Shown here one piece after another: positions 15,767-16,811 of a stretch of DNA of 16,811 nt. Position 1 is the first letter of the stretch. Every line of letters starts with the position of its first letter. Position numbers and translations under genes: made by a program. This DNA is from Alphaproteobacteria bacterium (GTDB lineage Bacteria; Pseudomonadota; Alphaproteobacteria; Rhizobiales; Aestuariivirgaceae). The notes under the pieces were generated by a model. That model had not been told where the DNA came from and did no database searches. It saw only the letters and a list, made by a program, of their open reading frames with translations. The stretch lies in NCBI GenBank assembly GCA_020441605.1, contig JAGRLX010000016.1, forward strand, positions 1,374 through 18,184, given 5' to 3'.

Positions 15767-16285
15767 TCAGATCTTTCCCAGTTTCTGGGCCTTGACGAAT
15801 TTCTTGACGACGCGTTCGCGCTTCAGCCGGGAAATATGGTCGATGAAGAGAACCCCGTTCAGATGATCGATCTCGTGCTGCAGGCAGGTGGCGAGAAGCC
15901 CACTCGCATGCAATTCCCTGGCCTCGCCCTGGCGGTCGAGATAGCGGATCTTCACCTCGGCAGGCCTGGTCACCATCTCATAGAATTCCGGAATGGAGAG
16001 ACAGCCTTCCTCGTAATCGCTCTCGGCTTCGCTGGACCAGACGATTTCCGGGTTGGCGACGAAGAGAGGTGCGCTCGGCTCGTCCTCCTTGGCAAGGTCA
16101 ATCACCAGAAGGCGCCGCGGGATGCCGATCTGGATGGCCGCCAGGCCGATGCCCGGTGCATCGTACATGGTCGCCAACATGTCATCCCAAAGCTTGCGCG
16201 TGGCATCGTCAACCTGTCTTACCGGCTGGGAAACCTGGCGCAGGATCTTTTCGTCGGGCAGCTTGACAATCGGCAGGATGCTCAT
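15767..16285 (-). CDS. def: Peptide deformylase
   Basis: This metalloenzyme removes the formyl group from the N-terminal Met of nascent proteins. It has 172 residues, the normal size. The three family motifs are present: GIGLAAIQ (45-52), EGCLS (93-97, metal ligand C95) and HEIDH (137-141, ligands H137 and H141, catalytic E138). The start is [16 protein letters not shown], typical of rhizobial type I deformylases. It is the first gene of the def-fmt-truA unit. I see no strong promoter in the 53-nt gap to the gene upstream. Confidence 0.97.
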   Translation of the reverse strand: MSILPIVKLPDEKILRQVSQPVRQVDDATRKLWDDMLATMYDAPGIGLAAIQIGIPRRLLVIDLAKEDEPSAPLFVANPEIVWSSEAESDYEEGCLSIPEFYEMVTRPAEVKIRYLDRQGEARELHASGLLATCLQHEIDHLNGVLFIDHISRLKRERVVKKFVKAQKLGKI

Positions 16286-16338
16286 GATCGCTCAGATAGG
16301 CGAGAGCCTTTCCCGGGTCAATCCGCCGCCGCTGCCAG

Positions 16339-16677
16339 TTACTTGTGATGGTGGGGAACGCAGAGGCGCTTGTACTTTACATACTTGCGATTGCCGGATG
16401 CCGAATAACTCACCTGGTGGGCATGGCCGAACATGTCATGATAATGCCAGCGGTGCGGCTTGCTGTAGAAATAGTTGCCAGCCGGGCGATCAGCCAGGCT
16501 GTGACCCGGCGCATAATGCATGTGGGCCTTGCAGCGCGTCCCGTCACCCCGGCACTTTTCCATGATGTAGTAGGGATTGCACGGACTCTGGACGCCATGA
16601 GCCGCCGCAGACCCGGCCAATCCGGCGGCAGCCACCACCATGACGGCGGATGCAAAGGTCACAACAGCTATTCGCAT
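16339..16677 (-). CDS. Small secreted His/Tyr-rich protein, function unknown
   Basis: I do not recognise this 112-residue protein. It has a clear signal peptide (hydrophobic core about 4-20, likely cleavage near SAAA at 23-26). The mature part of about 86 residues has four Cys (33, 42, 49, 106), 12 His and 9 Tyr, and ends in three His and a Lys. Segments such as CKAHMHYAPGHS and KPHRWHYHDMFGHAHQ suggest a metal-binding or surface role. A single Cys-rich fold with two disulfides is also possible. An AAGG site lies about 10 nt before the ATG. It faces the same way as def but with a 53-nt gap, so co-transcription is possible. The coding pattern (signal peptide, normal composition shift) supports a real gene. 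Confidence 0.75.
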   Translation of the reverse strand: MRIAVVTFASAVMVVAAAGLAGSAAAHGVQSPCNPYYIMEKCRGDGTRCKAHMHYAPGHSLADRPAGNYFYSKPHRWHYHDMFGHAHQVSYSASGNRKYVKYKRLCVPHHHK

Positions 16678-16756
16678 TTGCCCAAACCTTTCCCTTGAAC
16701 CTCAAAGACTTGCACAAGAGTGGTCTGATCGGACTGATTTGGCAAGTGCGCAGGAC

Positions 16757-16785
16757 TTGCGTTTTGGGCCGAGGCGGACCATATA
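16757..16785 (+). promoter_or_regulatory. Promoter-like site for a gene beyond the window
   Basis: TTGCGT (16757-16762) and CATATA (16780-16785) are separated by 17 nt on the plus strand, and the following bases leave the window. It probably drives a divergent gene outside. The -35 overlaps one arm of an inverted repeat (GCAAGT 16742-16747, ACTTGC 16755-16760), which could be an operator. Confidence 0.4.
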
Positions 16786-16811
16786 GCGCGCGGGAGGTTG
16801 GCGGCGGACGT

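Noticed and set aside
1..16811. Mobile elements, CRISPR arrays, tRNA and rRNA genes
   Set aside because: No transposase, integrase, spaced repeats, terminal repeats or cloverleaf found by reading. Base composition looks even by eye.

Overview
The window is chromosomal housekeeping DNA from a GC-rich alphaproteobacterium. The order rpmH-rnpA-yidC-engB-argB-HAD phosphatase-dapD-DUF805-dapE, facing truA-fmt-def, is the arrangement I know from Hyphomicrobiales (Rhizobiales) such as Sinorhizobium and Brucella. The PhoP/FeuP-type two-component pair and the TTGAC-N17-CTATA-type promoters fit that order. I cannot name a genus. I see no insertion sequence, prophage, CRISPR array, tRNA or rRNA.

Layout of the left half, all on the minus strand. 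The window opens inside rpmI (L35, 5' end only). It is followed by a three-gene unit transcribed towards rpmI: a secreted Asp/Gly-rich PepSY protein, a FeuP/PhoP-like response regulator and a FeuQ/PhoQ-like sensor kinase. This unit separates infC from rpmI, which are commonly neighbours. Upstream of infC is a second tightly packed unit: a VTT (TVP38/TMEM64) membrane protein, a HAMP-type histidine kinase with no partner regulator here, and a P1-family peptidase. The stop codon of the peptidase gene lies inside the -35 box of the infC promoter.

Layout of the right half. A divergent promoter drives rpmH, rnpA, yidC and engB on the plus strand (ribosomal protein L34, RNase P protein, membrane insertase, ribosome-assembly GTPase), with coupled start/stop overlaps from rnpA onward. 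Then come argB with a HAD pyrimidine-nucleotidase-like gene (arginine and nucleotide metabolism), dapD, a DUF805 membrane protein and dapE (lysine/diaminopimelate pathway). The minus-strand def-fmt-truA unit (N-terminal formyl-methionine cycle and tRNA pseudouridylation) converges on dapE with a 17-nt overlap of the coding ends. A small secreted His/Tyr-rich protein of unknown function and a plus-strand promoter-like site close the window.

The main observations beyond the ordinary genes are structural. There is a well-formed nested hairpin leader ahead of rpmH, and hairpins sit in the infC and rpmI leaders. infC almost certainly uses a non-ATG start because its only in-frame upstream ATGs lie inside its own promoter. 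dapE has the geometry of a leaderless mRNA. CTGACAG-type repeats with an 11-bp period lie just upstream of the PepSY-regulator-kinase unit, and that unit resembles FeuN-FeuP-FeuQ with a very different first protein. I do not see a dramatic new system. The PepSY/FeuPQ-like unit and the VTT-kinase-peptidase unit are the best candidates for undescribed biology.
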